Source: Pseudomonas sp. MM223 | GTDB lineage: Bacteria; Pseudomonadota; Gammaproteobacteria; Pseudomonadales; Pseudomonadaceae | NCBI GenBank assembly: GCA_947090765.1 | Contig: OX352322.1 | Span: 1,259,501-1,323,500 of the forward strand | Reading direction: 5' to 3' | DNA: 64,000 bases | Shown here: in pieces, positions 50,961 to 61,000 of the stretch | Layout: every line of letters begins with the position of its first letter | Position numbering within the stretch: position 1 is the stretch's first letter | The notes under the pieces: generated by a model | What the model was told of the DNA's origin: nothing | The model's database searches: none | The model's input: the letters and a program-made list of their open reading frames with translations, nothing else | Made by a program: the position numbers and the translations under genes

Positions 50961-51473
50961 TTACTTGAGGCGCTCGGCAAAACCCATGCAGATCGCCATG
51001 ATCAGTTTCAGTTCCTTCTGCACCGTGCTGGGCGAAACACTCAGTTGTTCGGCGATTTCCAGATAAGTGGCGCCATGCAGGCGGCTAAGGATGAAGATGC
51101 GCTGTTGGCGTTCGCTCAACTGGTTGAGGCTGACGCTCAGGTGCTTGAGCAACTGCTCGGCATGGGCGGCATCCTCGCTGCTGGAGGCGGGGGCGGCCAC
51201 GCTGTGCAGCACTTCGTCGGGCACATCGTCGACCAGCATGCGTGCCTGCACCCGGCGTGCGCGCAGGTGGTCCAGTGCCAGGTTGCGCGCGGTCTGGAAC
51301 ACGAACGGCTCGATGTGCTCGATGGGCCGCTCGCCCAAGGCACGAGACACCCGCAGGTAGGTTTCCTGCAGCAGGTCCTCGGCCGTGCTGGGGTTGCCGA
51401 CCATGCGCTGCAAGGTGCGCAGCAGGGTTAGGCGCTGGACGAGGAAGACGGAGTTGAACCGGGACTGACTCAC
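50961..51473 (-). CDS. ECF sigma factor (FecI-like)
   Basis: A 170-aa iron-regulated sigma factor. Region 2 includes RMVGNPSTAEDLLQETYLRV (about 24-43) and region 4 a helix-turn-helix, HGATYLEIAEQLSVSPSTVQ (about 133-152). I chose the GTG at 51473; the ribosome site is weak. A perfect Fur-box-like palindrome lies 27 nt upstream, so it should be expressed in iron shortage. It probably drives the downstream receptor gene once the FecR-type protein is released. Confidence 0.92.
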   Translation of the reverse strand: MSQSRFNSVFLVQRLTLLRTLQRMVGNPSTAEDLLQETYLRVSRALGERPIEHIEPFVFQTARNLALDHLRARRVQARMLVDDVPDEVLHSVAAPASSSEDAAHAEQLLKHLSVSLNQLSERQQRIFILSRLHGATYLEIAEQLSVSPSTVQKELKLIMAICMGFAERLK

Positions 51474-51499
51474 AGGGGGACCTGGCCGACGAAAGGTTA

Positions 51500-51516
51500 A
51501 TGATAATGCTTATCAT
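51500..51516 (-). promoter_or_regulatory. Fur box upstream of the ECF sigma gene
   Basis: ATGATAA-TGC-TTATCAT is a perfect palindrome that matches the core of the Fur consensus GATAATGATAATCATTATC. It is 27 nt from the start codon, so Fur binding would block transcription when iron is plentiful. Confidence 0.8.
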
Positions 51517-51589
51517 CTGTGCCGTTGATCAAGCGTGGATGTGTTAGGAAAAGGTAAAGATTGTGAGTTCCCTGTCCGTGCGCGGTCCA

Positions 51590-51707
51590 TTGTAGGAGCG
51601 GCCTTGCGCCGCGAAAGGGCTGCAGAGCAGCCCCAGGGTCGCAAACCCAGCACAGATTGCCGGGGCCGCTTTGCGGCCCTTTCGCGGCGCAAGGCCGCTC
51701 CTACAGG
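51590..51707. repeat. REP inverted pair (class 1) after gap
   Basis: TTGTAGGAGCGGCCTTGCGC at 51590 faces its complement ending at 51707, with an extended GC-rich arm between. The core has GCGCC in place of GTGCC. It lies 8 nt after the gap stop. Confidence 0.84.
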
Positions 51708-51714
51708 TAGCCGT

Positions 51715-52716
51715 TCAGCCTGCCCTGCACAGTGCCAGGCAGTTATCCAGCATGCGGTTGCTGAACCCCCACTCGTTGTCATACCAGGCCAGCACCTTCA
51801 GCATGCGCCCGTTGGCCCGGGTATGGTTGGCATCGAAGATCGAAGACAGCGGGTTGTGGTTGAAATCGCAGGAAACCAGCGGCAAGGCGTTGTAGCCCAA
51901 TACCTTGGAATGCTTGCTGGCTTCAAGGAACAGCTGGTTGACCTGCTCGGCGGTGGCCTCGCGCTTGAGGTTGACGGTGAGGTCCACCAGCGACACGTTG
52001 ATCACCGGCACCCGCACTGCCATGCCGGTCAGCTTGCCGGCCAGCTCTGGCAGCACCAGGCCGACGGCCTCGGCGGCACCGGTCTTGCTCGGGATCATCG
52101 ACTGGGTGGCCGAACGCGCGCGGTACGGGTCGCTGTGGTACATGTCGGTCAGTACCTGGTCGTTGGTGTAGGCGTGAATGGTGGTCATCAGGCCTTGCTC
52201 GATGCCGAACTCGCGGTGCAGCACCTGGGCGATCGGCGCCAGGCAGTTGGTGGTACAGGAGGCGTTGGAAATGACCTGGTGCGAGGCCCGCAGGATGTCA
52301 TGGTTGACCCCGTACACCACGGTGGCATCGGCGCCCTTGGCCGGCGCCGAGACAATCACCTTGCCTGCCCCGGCAGCAAGGTGTGCAGCGGCCTTGGCGC
52401 GGTCGGTGAACAGCCCGGTGCACTCGAACACCACGTCGATTGCTTCGGCCTTCCAGGGCAGCTCGGCCGGGTTGCGGATGGCACTGACCGCGATACGGTC
52501 ACCATTGACCGTCAGGCTTTCGTGGTCGGCCTCGACCGTGCCCTCGAAAGTGCCGTGCACACTGTCGTACTTGAGCAGGTGGGCGTTCATGGCGCTGTCG
52601 CCCAGGTCGTTGATGGCGACGACCTGCAGGTCCTGGCGGTAGCCTTGGGTATACAGTGCGCGCAGGACATTGCGCCCAATGCGGCCGAATCCATTGATGG
52701 CGATGCGTAGGGTCAT
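51715..52716 (-). CDS. gap: Glyceraldehyde-3-phosphate dehydrogenase
   Basis: NAD-dependent enzyme that oxidises glyceraldehyde 3-phosphate to 1,3-bisphosphoglycerate. I chose the ATG at 52716 ([20 protein letters not shown]), giving 333 aa. The catalytic cysteine is in [20 protein letters not shown]. It is divergent from edd, and two HexR-like operators lie in the 264 nt between them. This genetic position corresponds to gap-1 of P. putida, which handles glucose-derived triose phosphate. Confidence 0.95.
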   Translation of the reverse strand: MTLRIAINGFGRIGRNVLRALYTQGYRQDLQVVAINDLGDSAMNAHLLKYDSVHGTFEGTVEADHESLTVNGDRIAVSAIRNPAELPWKAEAIDVVFECTGLFTDRAKAAAHLAAGAGKVIVSAPAKGADATVVYGVNHDILRASHQVISNASCTTNCLAPIAQVLHREFGIEQGLMTTIHAYTNDQVLTDMYHSDPYRARSATQSMIPSKTGAAEAVGLVLPELAGKLTGMAVRVPVINVSLVDLTVNLKREATAEQVNQLFLEASKHSKVLGYNALPLVSCDFNHNPLSSIFDANHTRANGRMLKVLAWYDNEWGFSNRMLDNCLALCRAG

Positions 52717-52780
52717 GGCAGTACCTCTGGCAGTCCGAGTGAAACCTGTGGCAAAAAGGAGCTTCACTGAAACGGTTTTG

Positions 52781-52795
52781 TTGTTGGAATTACAA
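52781..52795. promoter_or_regulatory. HexR-like operator, gap side
   Basis: TTGT-TGGAATT-ACAA (TTGT-N7-ACAA) matches the HexR consensus TTGT-N7/8-ACAA. It lies 65 nt upstream of the gap start codon, within the expected promoter region. The effector of HexR is 2-keto-3-deoxy-6-phosphogluconate. Confidence 0.65.
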
Positions 52796-52842
52796 GATTA
52801 TTCACTGGCCGATAGAAAACAAGCCTTTTTAGTGGCAGTATT

Positions 52843-52858
52843 TTGTTTAAACATACAA
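52843..52858. promoter_or_regulatory. HexR-like operator, edd side
   Basis: TTGT-TTAAACAT-ACAA (TTGT-N8-ACAA) is a second match to the HexR consensus, 122 nt before the edd start and 47 nt from the first site. Together they would let one regulator control both divergent genes. Confidence 0.65.
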
Positions 52859-52980
52859 CGAGTGGTTGGGCGATGTGCTTCCAACGATGCAGCAGGCTCC
52901 TTACCTTGAGCCTAGGCCGCAATCGTTTGGAGGGGAAATGCCCGGTAAACCGCCCTTACAATTAGCCTGGAGTCCAGTAC

Positions 52981-54807
52981 ATGCATCCGCGCATCCTTGA
53001 GGTCACCCAGCGGCTGATCGAACGCAGCCGTGCCACCCGCGAACGCTACCTGCAGCTGATTCGCGGCGCGGCCAGTGAAGGCCCCATGCGTGCCAGCCTG
53101 CAGTGCGCCAACTTCGCCCATGGCGTGGCGGGTTGCGGCAGCGAGGACAAGCAGACGCTGCGCCTGATGAACGCGGCCAACGTGGCCATCGTCTCGGCCT
53201 ACAACGACATGTTGTCTGCCCACCAGCCGTACCTGCACTTCCCCGACCAGATCAAGCAGGCCCTGCGCGAGGTTGGCTCGGTCGGCCAGTTCGCCGGTGG
53301 CGTGCCGGCCATGTGCGATGGCGTCACCCAGGGTGAGCCGGGCATGGAGCTGGCCATTGCCAGCCGTGAAGTCATCGCCATGTCCACTGCGGTAGCGCTG
53401 TCGCACAACATGTTCGATGCCGCGCTGATGCTGGGCATCTGCGACAAGATCGTCCCTGGCCTGATGATGGGCGCGCTGCGCTTCGGCCACCTGCCGACCA
53501 TCTTCGTCCCGGGCGGGCCGATGGTGTCGGGCATTTCCAACAAGCAGAAGGCCGACGTGCGCCAACGTTATGCGGAAGGCAAGGCCAGCCGTGAAGAGCT
53601 GCTGGAGTCGGAGATGAACTCCTACCACAGCCCCGGCACGTGCACCTTCTACGGCACCGCCAATACCAACCAGCTGGTGATGGAAGTGATGGGCCTGCAC
53701 CTGCCGGGCGCCTCGTTCGTCAACCCTTACACGCCGCTGCGCGACGCCCTCACCGCCGAAGCCGCGCAGCAGGTGACGCGTATGACCAAGGCCAGTGGCA
53801 GCTTCATGCCGCTGGGCGAAATCGTCGACGAAAAGGCACTGGTCAACTCCATCGTCGCCCTGCACGCTACCGGCGGCTCGACCAACCACACCCTGCACAT
53901 CCCGGCGATTGCCCAGGCGGCAGGTATCCAGCTGACCTGGCAGGACATGGCCGACCTCTCCGAAGTGGTGCCGACCCTGTCCCACGTCTACCCCAACGGC
54001 AAGGCCGACATCAACCACTTCCAGGCCGCGGGTGGCATGGCCTTCCTGATCCGCGAGCTGCTGGATGCCGGGTTGCTGCACGAAGACGTCAACACCGTGG
54101 CTGGCCACGGCTTGCGCCGCTACACCCAGGAGCCGTTCCTCGACAATGGCAAGCTGGTGTGGCGTGAGGGGCCGCAACAGAGCCTGGACGAAAGCATCCT
54201 GCGCCCGGTGGCGCGGCCTTTCTCGGCCGAAGGCGGCCTGCGGGTGATGGAAGGCAACCTGGGCCGTGGCGTGATGAAGGTGTCCGCTGTCGCCCCCGAG
54301 CATCAGGTGGTCGAGGCCCCGGCGCGCGTGTTCCAGGACCAGCAGTCGCTGGCCGATGCGTTCAAGGCCGGTGAGCTGGAGCGTGACTTTGTCGCCGTGG
54401 TGCGCTTCCAGGGCCCGCGTTGCAATGGCATGCCGGAACTGCACAAACTCACGCCATTCCTCGGTGTGCTGCAGGACCGTGGCTACAAGGTGGCGCTGGT
54501 TACAGACGGGCGCATGTCCGGTGCCTCGGGCAAGATCCCCGCGGCCATCCACGTTTGCCCCGAAGCGTATGACGGCGGCCCGCTGGCGCGGGTGCGCGAT
54601 GGTGATATCGTGCGAGTCGATGGTGTCGAAGGCACGTTGCGGGTCATGGTATCGGCCGAAGAACTGGCCAGCCGCGACCTGCCGCCAGCCCCCCAGGGTA
54701 ACGACCTGGGCTGCGGGCGCGAATTGTTCGGCTTCATGCGCATGGCGTTCAGCCCGGCAGAGCAGGGCGCGAGTGCCTTCACCTCGGCCCTGGAGAACCT
54801 CAAATGA
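52981..54807 (+). CDS. edd: 6-phosphogluconate dehydratase (Edd)
   Basis: Entner-Doudoroff enzyme that dehydrates 6-phosphogluconate to KDPG with an iron-sulfur cluster. The 608-aa length fits. The IlvD/Edd family features include [52 protein letters not shown] and the end of the family motif [24 protein letters not shown] lies 8 nt before the ATG. Its stop overlaps the glk start (ATGA). Confidence 0.97.
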   Translation: MHPRILEVTQRLIERSRATRERYLQLIRGAASEGPMRASLQCANFAHGVAGCGSEDKQTLRLMNAANVAIVSAYNDMLSAHQPYLHFPDQIKQALREVGSVGQFAGGVPAMCDGVTQGEPGMELAIASREVIAMSTAVALSHNMFDAALMLGICDKIVPGLMMGALRFGHLPTIFVPGGPMVSGISNKQKADVRQRYAEGKASREELLESEMNSYHSPGTCTFYGTANTNQLVMEVMGLHLPGASFVNPYTPLRDALTAEAAQQVTRMTKASGSFMPLGEIVDEKALVNSIVALHATGGSTNHTLHIPAIAQAAGIQLTWQDMADLSEVVPTLSHVYPNGKADINHFQAAGGMAFLIRELLDAGLLHEDVNTVAGHGLRRYTQEPFLDNGKLVWREGPQQSLDESILRPVARPFSAEGGLRVMEGNLGRGVMKVSAVAPEHQVVEAPARVFQDQQSLADAFKAGELERDFVAVVRFQGPRCNGMPELHKLTPFLGVLQDRGYKVALVTDGRMSGASGKIPAAIHVCPEAYDGGPLARVRDGDIVRVDGVEGTLRVMVSAEELASRDLPPAPQGNDLGCGRELFGFMRMAFSPAEQGASAFTSALENLK

Positions 54808-55766
54808 AGGACCTGCTGGTTGGCGACATCGGCGGCACCAATGCCCGTTTTGCGTTGTGGCGTGACAACCAGCTGCATGAGGTAAAAGTCTTCGCCACCG
54901 CGGACTACACCAGCCCGGAGCAGGCCATTGAGGCTTACCTTGAAGGCCAAGGCATCGCCCGCGGCGGGTTGGCGGCTGTATGCCTGGCGGTAGCCGGCCC
55001 GGTCGACGGCGATGATTTTCGCTTTACCAACAACCATTGGCGCCTGAGCCGCACAGCCTTCTGCAAGACGTTGCAGGTCGAGCAACTGTTGCTGATCAAC
55101 GATTTCACCGCCATGGCGCTGGGCATGACCCGCCTGCGTGAAGGCGAGTTCCGCGAGGTGTGCCCAGGTCAGGCTGACCCGCTGCGGCCGGCGTTGGTGA
55201 TCGGGCCTGGGACTGGCCTGGGCGTCGGTTCGCTGCTGCGCCTGGGCGAACAGCACTGGCAGGCCTTGCCGGGGGAGGGTGGGCATGTCGACCTGCCGGT
55301 GGGCAATGCCCGCGAAGCGGCCATCCACCAGCAGATCCACGGGCAGATAGGCCATGTCAGTGCCGAAACCGTGCTCAGTGGTGGTGGCCTGGTGCGGTTG
55401 TATCAGGCAATTTGTGCGCTGGATGGCGATACACCCAGGCACAAGACCCCGGCGCAGATTACCGATGCCGCACTGGGCGGCGAGCCCCGGGCGCTGGCAG
55501 TGGTCGAGCAGTTTTGCCGGTTTCTTGGGCGTGTGGCGGGTAACAATGTACTGACGCTGGGCGCACGGGGCGGGGTCTATATTGTTGGCGGCGTGATCCC
55601 GCGCTTTGCCGAATTGTTCCTGCGTAGCGGGTTTGCGGCGAGTTTTGCCGACAAAGGCTGCATGAGTGGCTATTTCGCTGGTGTGCCGGTGTGGCTGGTA
55701 ACAGCAGAGTTCTCCGGGTTGCTGGGCTCCGGTGTGGCCTTGCAGCAGGCTTTGGATCACCGTTAG
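54804..55766 (+). CDS. glk: Glucokinase (Glk)
   Basis: Phosphorylates glucose with ATP to glucose 6-phosphate. The 320 aa match the ROK-less bacterial glucokinase family: [20 protein letters not shown] with the phosphate-binding loop, [27 protein letters not shown], and the sugar site [14 protein letters not shown]. It overlaps edd by 4 nt, so the two are coupled. Confidence 0.96.
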   Translation: MKDLLVGDIGGTNARFALWRDNQLHEVKVFATADYTSPEQAIEAYLEGQGIARGGLAAVCLAVAGPVDGDDFRFTNNHWRLSRTAFCKTLQVEQLLLINDFTAMALGMTRLREGEFREVCPGQADPLRPALVIGPGTGLGVGSLLRLGEQHWQALPGEGGHVDLPVGNAREAAIHQQIHGQIGHVSAETVLSGGGLVRLYQAICALDGDTPRHKTPAQITDAALGGEPRALAVVEQFCRFLGRVAGNNVLTLGARGGVYIVGGVIPRFAELFLRSGFAASFADKGCMSGYFAGVPVWLVTAEFSGLLGSGVALQQALDHR

Positions 55767-55773
55767 GTGCAAG

Positions 55774-55896
55774 GGGGGCCGCTGCGCGGCCCATCGCGGC
55801 ACAAGGCCGCTCCTACAGGGACTGCGCAGTGCCGGAAGTAATCGCGGTCGCCTGTAGGAGCGGCCTTGTGCCGCGATGGGTCGCGAAGCGGCCCCC
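55774..55896. repeat. REP inverted pair (class 1) between glk and gltR
   Basis: GGGGGGCCGCTGCGCGGCCC at 55774 faces its imperfect complement ending at 55896. The cores are ACAAGGCCGCTCCTACAGG and its complement. It is inside the edd-glk-gltR-kinase run. Confidence 0.85.
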
Positions 55897-55942
55897 AATA
55901 ACAGGCAACCAAGACCTGTAACTGACAAGAGGAAGGACCACC

Positions 55943-56668
55943 TTGAGCACTGCCGGCAAATCGATCCTGATGGTCGACGACGATCAGGAAATCCGCGAAC
56001 TGTTGCAAACCTACCTGAGCCGCTCCGGCTTCCAGGTGCATGCCGAAGCCGACGGCAAGGGCTTTCGCCGTGCCCTGGAAACCACCCCCTGCGACCTGGT
56101 CATCCTCGACGTCATGCTACCCGACGAAGACGGCTTCAGCCTGTGCCGCTGGGTACGCCAGCACCCGCGCCAGGCGCGGGTGCCGATCATCATGCTCACC
56201 GCCAGCTCCGACGAAGCCGACCGGGTGATCGGCCTGGAGCTGGGCGCTGACGACTACCTGGGCAAGCCCTTCAGCCCGCGCGAGCTGCAAGCAAGGATCA
56301 AGGCCCTGCTGCGGCGCGCCGAATTCGGCCAGTCGGTGTCGGGCAGTGCCGTTCTCGCTTTCGACGACTGGCGCCTGGACACGGTCAGCCATCGTCTGTT
56401 CCATCAAGACGGTGAGGAGGTGATTCTTTCTGGTGCCGACTTTGCCTTGCTCAAGCTGTTCCTCGACCATCCGCAGCAGATACTCGACCGCGACACCATC
56501 GGCAACGCCACCCGTGGTCGCGAGCCGATGCCACTGGACCGCATCGTAGACATGGCGGTCAGCCGCCTGCGTCAGCGCCTGCGCGATACCGACAAGCCCC
56601 CCCGGCTGATCCGCACGGTGCGCGGCAGCGGCTACCTGTTGGCGGCGCATGTCTGCAGTGCGCCCTGA
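55943..56668 (+). CDS. gltR: Response regulator GltR (OmpR family)
   Basis: DNA-binding regulator of glucose uptake genes in pseudomonads. The 241 aa include a receiver with the acidic pair in MVDDDQEI and the phospho-acceptor D56 in [13 protein letters not shown], and a winged-helix OmpR domain (about 140-235) ending in [14 protein letters not shown]. The start is a TTG with a strong AGAGGAAGGA site about 10 nt upstream. Its last 20 nt overlap the kinase gene. It is probably the GltR-2 gene of P. putida. Confidence 0.9.
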   Translation: MSTAGKSILMVDDDQEIRELLQTYLSRSGFQVHAEADGKGFRRALETTPCDLVILDVMLPDEDGFSLCRWVRQHPRQARVPIIMLTASSDEADRVIGLELGADDYLGKPFSPRELQARIKALLRRAEFGQSVSGSAVLAFDDWRLDTVSHRLFHQDGEEVILSGADFALLKLFLDHPQQILDRDTIGNATRGREPMPLDRIVDMAVSRLRQRLRDTDKPPRLIRTVRGSGYLLAAHVCSAP

Positions 56669-58103
56669 GCGGCGCTGGCGCCTGCTGCCACGCTCGCTGT
56701 TGGGTCGCATGTTGCTGCTGACCCTGTTGGTGGTGCTGCTGGCTCAAGGCTTGTCGAGCATCATCTGGGTGGCCCAGCTGCGTGCCAGCCAGCTGCAGGG
56801 CCTGCGCGCCAGTGCCAGCAGCCTGGCCCATTCGATGAGCGCCAGTGTCAGTTACTTCCGCTCGTTGCCGGTGGCTTACAGGCCCATGGTGCTCGACCAG
56901 TTGCGCAGCATGGGCGGCACGCGCTTTTTTGTGTCGCTCAACGCCAAGCCGCTGGACATGCCGGTGCTGCCCATCACCCCACGCAAGCAGGCAGTGATCG
57001 ATGTATTTCAGCAGGTGCTGCACGAACGGCTGGGCTCGCAGATGGACATTTCCGTGGAGTTCGTCGGCCCTGACGACCTGCGAATCTTCAACAGCGGCCT
57101 GAAACTCGACGAGCTGCCACGCTCCTGGGCGCATTACTCGCTGACCCTGGAGCCGCTCAACCCGCCGGTGCTCGTGACGCAGATCCAACTGGGCGAGGGC
57201 GAGTGGCTGTACATTGCCTCGCTGCTGCCCGAGCCCTATACCAGCCTGGAGGCCGAACGCCTGCCACGCCAGCAGATCGGCTTCATCGTGCTCACCACGG
57301 CCTTGCTGTTGTTGTTCATCGGCTTGCTGGTGCACTGGCAGAGCTGGCCGCTCAAGCGCCTGGCGCGCGCTGCGCGGGAGATGTCGCTGGGCGCCGATGT
57401 GGCGCCGGTGGCTGAAGGGGGCGGCAGCGAAGTGGTCGAAGTCAGCCGGGCGTTCAACAGCATGCGTGAGCGCATCAGCCGCTACCTGACCGAACGCAGC
57501 CAGCTGTTCAGCGCCATTTCCCACGACCTGCGCACGCCAATCACCCGCCTGCGCCTGCGTGTCGAACTGCTGGAGGACGAACGCTTGCAGGCCAAGTTCA
57601 GCCAGGACCTGGACGAGCTGGAGCTGCTGGTCAAAGGTGCCCTGCAGTGCGTGAAGGACACCGATATCCACGAGAACATAGAGCCGGTCGACCTCAACCA
57701 GGTGCTGGAGATTCTGGCAGAGCCTTATCTGCGTGATGGCCGTATCACGCTCGAAGGCCGGGCGCTGGCGCCTTACCCAGGCAAGCCGCTGGCGCTGCGG
57801 CGCTGCATCGGCAACCTGATCGACAACGCCATCAAGTACGGCGAGCGGGCACGGCTGCGCATCATCGACGGTGCCGAGGGCTTTGTGCTGCAGGTGGACG
57901 ACCAGGGGCCGGGGGTGCCGCAGCAGCAGCTGGAGCAGGTGTTCGAGCCGCATTTCCGGCTGGCCGGGCAGCAGCAGGGGTATGGGCTGGGGTTGGGCAT
58001 TGCGCGCAACATTGCCCACAGCCATGGGGGCGAAGTGAGCTTGCTGAACCTGCGCGAAGGCGGGTTGCGGGTGACCTTGTACCTGCCGAGGGGGATGGAC
58101 TGA
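56649..58103 (+). CDS. Sensor histidine kinase of the GltR system
   Basis: Partner kinase, 484 aa, with two membrane helices (about 19-41 and 210-230) flanking a periplasmic sensor domain. A HAMP domain (about 232-285) follows. The phospho-acceptor is H292 in FSAISHDLRTPITRLRLRVE, and N and G boxes (CIGNLIDNAIKYG; QGYGLGLGIARN) complete the ATPase. It is presumably the sensor for glucose or a derivative. Some authors call it GltS, not to be confused with the glutamate symporter at 35788, so I give no symbol. Confidence 0.9.
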   Translation: MSAVRPERRWRLLPRSLLGRMLLLTLLVVLLAQGLSSIIWVAQLRASQLQGLRASASSLAHSMSASVSYFRSLPVAYRPMVLDQLRSMGGTRFFVSLNAKPLDMPVLPITPRKQAVIDVFQQVLHERLGSQMDISVEFVGPDDLRIFNSGLKLDELPRSWAHYSLTLEPLNPPVLVTQIQLGEGEWLYIASLLPEPYTSLEAERLPRQQIGFIVLTTALLLLFIGLLVHWQSWPLKRLARAAREMSLGADVAPVAEGGGSEVVEVSRAFNSMRERISRYLTERSQLFSAISHDLRTPITRLRLRVELLEDERLQAKFSQDLDELELLVKGALQCVKDTDIHENIEPVDLNQVLEILAEPYLRDGRITLEGRALAPYPGKPLALRRCIGNLIDNAIKYGERARLRIIDGAEGFVLQVDDQGPGVPQQQLEQVFEPHFRLAGQQQGYGLGLGIARNIAHSHGGEVSLLNLREGGLRVTLYLPRGMD

Positions 58104-58213
58104 ATTTTTCATTGCCTGTCACTGACCGGTGACAATCCCATCCCCCTTCGTGACATCCCGCACAACCCGGCTGACTAGAATTCGCACACGACTGGCAAGG
58201 ATCAAGCTGGCCC

Positions 58214-59464
58214 ATGAACACCTCCAACCTGCCTTCCACCAGCTGGCTCAACGCCCCGGCCCACACTGCCTGGCGCGTGGCCGAAGCACAGCGCCTGCTG
58301 GCCTTTGCCAAGGCCGCGAAACTGCCTGACGGCTTCGGCAACCTGGATGCCAAGGGGCAGCTCGCCCCTGGCGCCCGTGCCGAAACCATGAACACCGCCC
58401 GCATGACCCACTGCTTCGCCCTGGCTCACCTGCAGGGCATGCCTGGCTGCCTGGGCCATGCCGCACATGGCGTGGCCGCACTGCGCAGCGCGATGCAGGA
58501 TGCCAGCTACGGCGGCTGGTTCGCCCACCCCGGCGGCCACGCCGATAGCGGCAAGGCGGCATACCTGCATGCCTTCGTCGCCCTGGCTGCCGCCTCGGCG
58601 GTGCAGGCAGGCGCTGTCGATGCCCCCGCGCTATTGGCAGATGCAATCCATGTGATCGAAGCGTATTTCTGGCACGAAGAAGAAGGTGCCCTGCGGGAAA
58701 CCTTCTCCCGCGCCTGGCAGTTGCCCGAACCCTACCGTGGCGCCAACAGCAACATGCACGCGACCGAGGCTTTCCTGGCCTTGGCAGACGTCACCGGCAA
58801 CAGCCTGTGGCTACAACGCGCCCTGCGCATTGCCGAACGCATTATCCATACCCATGCTGCTGCCAACGGTTACCGGGTCATCGAGCATTTCGATGCGTTC
58901 TGGCAGCCACTGCCGCACTACAACCGTGAGCATCCGGCCGACTACTTCCGGCCTTATGGCACCACGCCTGGGCATGCCCTGGAGTGGGCGCGGCTGCTGC
59001 TGCATCTGGAGGCCAGCCTCGAACGGGGCGGCCTGCATGCCCCGCAGTGGCTGCCGGATAGCGCCCGGGCACTGTTCGACGCTGCCTGCCAGCAGGCCTG
59101 GAACGTCGATGGCGCGCCCGGTTTCGTCTACACCCTGGACTGGGCCGGGTGCCCGGTGGTGCATGCACGCCTGCACTGGGTGCACGCCGAGGCGTGCGCT
59201 GCCGCCGCGGCCCTGTTGCAGCGCACCGGCGATGCCCATTACGAGCAGTGGTACCGCAACTGCTGGGACTTCATCGCCAACCATTTCATCGACACCGTCG
59301 GCGGCAGCTGGCACCACGAACTTGATGCGCACAACCAGCCGGCCGGGACCATCTGGCCGGGCAAGCCCGACCTCTATCACGCCTACCAGGCGTTGCTGCT
59401 GCCAGGTTTGCCCTTGGCACCTGGCCTGGCCAGCAACCTGGCCGGCAATGTAACCAAACGATGA
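58214..59464 (+). CDS. AGE family sugar epimerase/isomerase
   Basis: A 416-aa (alpha/alpha)6-barrel enzyme of the N-acylglucosamine 2-epimerase family; related enzymes interconvert mannose and fructose, or GlcNAc and ManNAc. Family features are HCFALAHLQGMPGCLGHAAH, EPYRGANSNMHATEAFLALA, and HALEWARLLLHLEASLERGG, with the catalytic histidines. The location before the glucose transporter suggests mannose isomerase activity feeding fructose or glucose metabolism. KT2440 has the same gene here, called mannose isomerase in some annotations. Confidence 0.85.
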   Translation: MNTSNLPSTSWLNAPAHTAWRVAEAQRLLAFAKAAKLPDGFGNLDAKGQLAPGARAETMNTARMTHCFALAHLQGMPGCLGHAAHGVAALRSAMQDASYGGWFAHPGGHADSGKAAYLHAFVALAAASAVQAGAVDAPALLADAIHVIEAYFWHEEEGALRETFSRAWQLPEPYRGANSNMHATEAFLALADVTGNSLWLQRALRIAERIIHTHAAANGYRVIEHFDAFWQPLPHYNREHPADYFRPYGTTPGHALEWARLLLHLEASLERGGLHAPQWLPDSARALFDAACQQAWNVDGAPGFVYTLDWAGCPVVHARLHWVHAEACAAAAALLQRTGDAHYEQWYRNCWDFIANHFIDTVGGSWHHELDAHNQPAGTIWPGKPDLYHAYQALLLPGLPLAPGLASNLAGNVTKR

Positions 59465-59568
59465 CATTCGCGCATCGCTTCGTTACCTGAAGGGGTGGGC
59501 ACGCTGTTTAGACTTCATGCAACGCAAGCGATCGACTTGCACGGCATAACAACAAGAAAGGTGCTTCG

Positions 59569-60855
59569 ATGAATTCCACGCTCCGTCTCGCTGCCGCAAT
59601 TTCCCTGGCTTCCTTGATCCCGCTCAGTGCCCAGGCTGCCGAACCCAAAGGCAGTGTCGAGGTGGTGCACTGGTGGACCTCTGGGGGTGAAAAAGCGGCC
59701 GTCGATGTGCTCAAGGCCCAGGTCGAGAAAGATGGCTTTACGTGGAAGGATGGCGCTGTCGCTGGCGGTGGCGGTGCCACGGCCATGACCGTGCTCAAAA
59801 GCCGTGCCGTCGCCGGTAACCCGCCGGGTGTCGCGCAGATCAAGGGGCCGGACATTCAGGACTGGGCGGCCACCGGCCTGCTCGATGCCGATGTGCTCAA
59901 GGGTGTGGCCAAGGAAGAGAAGTGGGACGCGCTGCTGGACAAGAAAGTCGCCGACACCGTGAAGTATGACGGCGATTATGTCGCCGTGCCGGTGAACATC
60001 CACCGTATCAACTGGCTGTGGATCAACCCCGAAGTGTTCAAGAAGGCCGGCATCGACAAGGCGCCCGCCACCCTCGATGAATTCTATGCCGCCGCCGACA
60101 AGCTCAAGGCTGCCGGTTTCATCCCGCTCGCCCATGGCGGCCAGCCGTGGCAGGACAGCACGGTGTTCGAAAGCGTGGTGTTGTCGGTGATGGGGGCCGA
60201 AGGTTACAAGAAGGCTATGGTCGACCTCGACAACGCGGCCCTGACCGGCCCCGACATGATCAAGGCGCTGACCGAACTGAAAAGGGTCGCCACCTACATG
60301 GACCCGGACGGCAAAGGCCAGGACTGGAACCTGGAAGCGGCCAAGGTCATCAACGGCAAGGCCGGCATGCAGATCATGGGCGACTGGGCCAAAAGCGAAT
60401 GGACCCTGGCGAAGAAAACCGCCGGCAAGGATTACCAGTGCGTGCCGTTCCCCGGCACCGACAAGGCCTTCCTCTACAACATCGACTCGCTGGTGGTGTT
60501 CAAGCAGAACAACGCAGGTACCTCTGCCGGCCAGCAAGACATCGCGCGCAAGGTGCTGGGTGAAGATTTCCAGAAAGTCTTCAGCATCAACAAAGGGTCG
60601 ATCCCGGTGCGCAACGACATGCTCGCCGACATGGGCAAGTACGGCTTCGATGCTTGCGCGCAAACCTCCGCCAAGGATTTCCTGGCAGACGCCAAAAATG
60701 GCGGCCTGCAGCCGAGCATGGCGCACAACATGGCCACCACGCTGGCCGTGCAGGGCGCATTCTTCGATGTGGTGACCAACTACATCAACGACCCCAAGGC
60801 CGACCCGGCCGATGCGGCGAAGAAGCTGGCGGCGGCGATCAAGGCTGCCCAGTAA
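59569..60855 (+). CDS. gtsA: Glucose ABC transporter substrate-binding protein GtsA
   Basis: Periplasmic glucose-binding protein. The 428 aa have a signal peptide (about 1-23, cleaved after AQA) and the mature start [20 protein letters not shown]. It belongs to extracellular solute-binding family 1; [20 protein letters not shown] and [20 protein letters not shown] are typical. It is the first of gtsABCD, but a REP hairpin pair separates it from gtsB, which may favour the abundant binding protein. An AAGAAAGG site precedes the ATG. Confidence 0.94.
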   Translation: MNSTLRLAAAISLASLIPLSAQAAEPKGSVEVVHWWTSGGEKAAVDVLKAQVEKDGFTWKDGAVAGGGGATAMTVLKSRAVAGNPPGVAQIKGPDIQDWAATGLLDADVLKGVAKEEKWDALLDKKVADTVKYDGDYVAVPVNIHRINWLWINPEVFKKAGIDKAPATLDEFYAAADKLKAAGFIPLAHGGQPWQDSTVFESVVLSVMGAEGYKKAMVDLDNAALTGPDMIKALTELKRVATYMDPDGKGQDWNLEAAKVINGKAGMQIMGDWAKSEWTLAKKTAGKDYQCVPFPGTDKAFLYNIDSLVVFKQNNAGTSAGQQDIARKVLGEDFQKVFSINKGSIPVRNDMLADMGKYGFDACAQTSAKDFLADAKNGGLQPSMAHNMATTLAVQGAFFDVVTNYINDPKADPADAAKKLAAAIKAAQ

Positions 60856-60869
60856 AGCTGGCAATCATC

Positions 60870-60964
60870 CTGTAGGAGCAGCCTTGTGCTGCGAAAGGGC
60901 CGGGATGGCTTGAGGCATTGCTGTGCCTGCAATGGCCTCTTCGCAGCACAAGGCTGCTCCTACA
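60870..60964. repeat. REP inverted pair (class 1) between gtsA and gtsB
   Basis: CTGTAGGAGCAGCCTTGTGC at 60870 faces its complement ending at 60964. It is inside the gts operon, the same position as the REP between malE and malF of E. coli. Confidence 0.85.
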
Positions 60965-61000
60965 AAAGTGCATGCCGTTTCTGCAACGGGGATCTGAACC

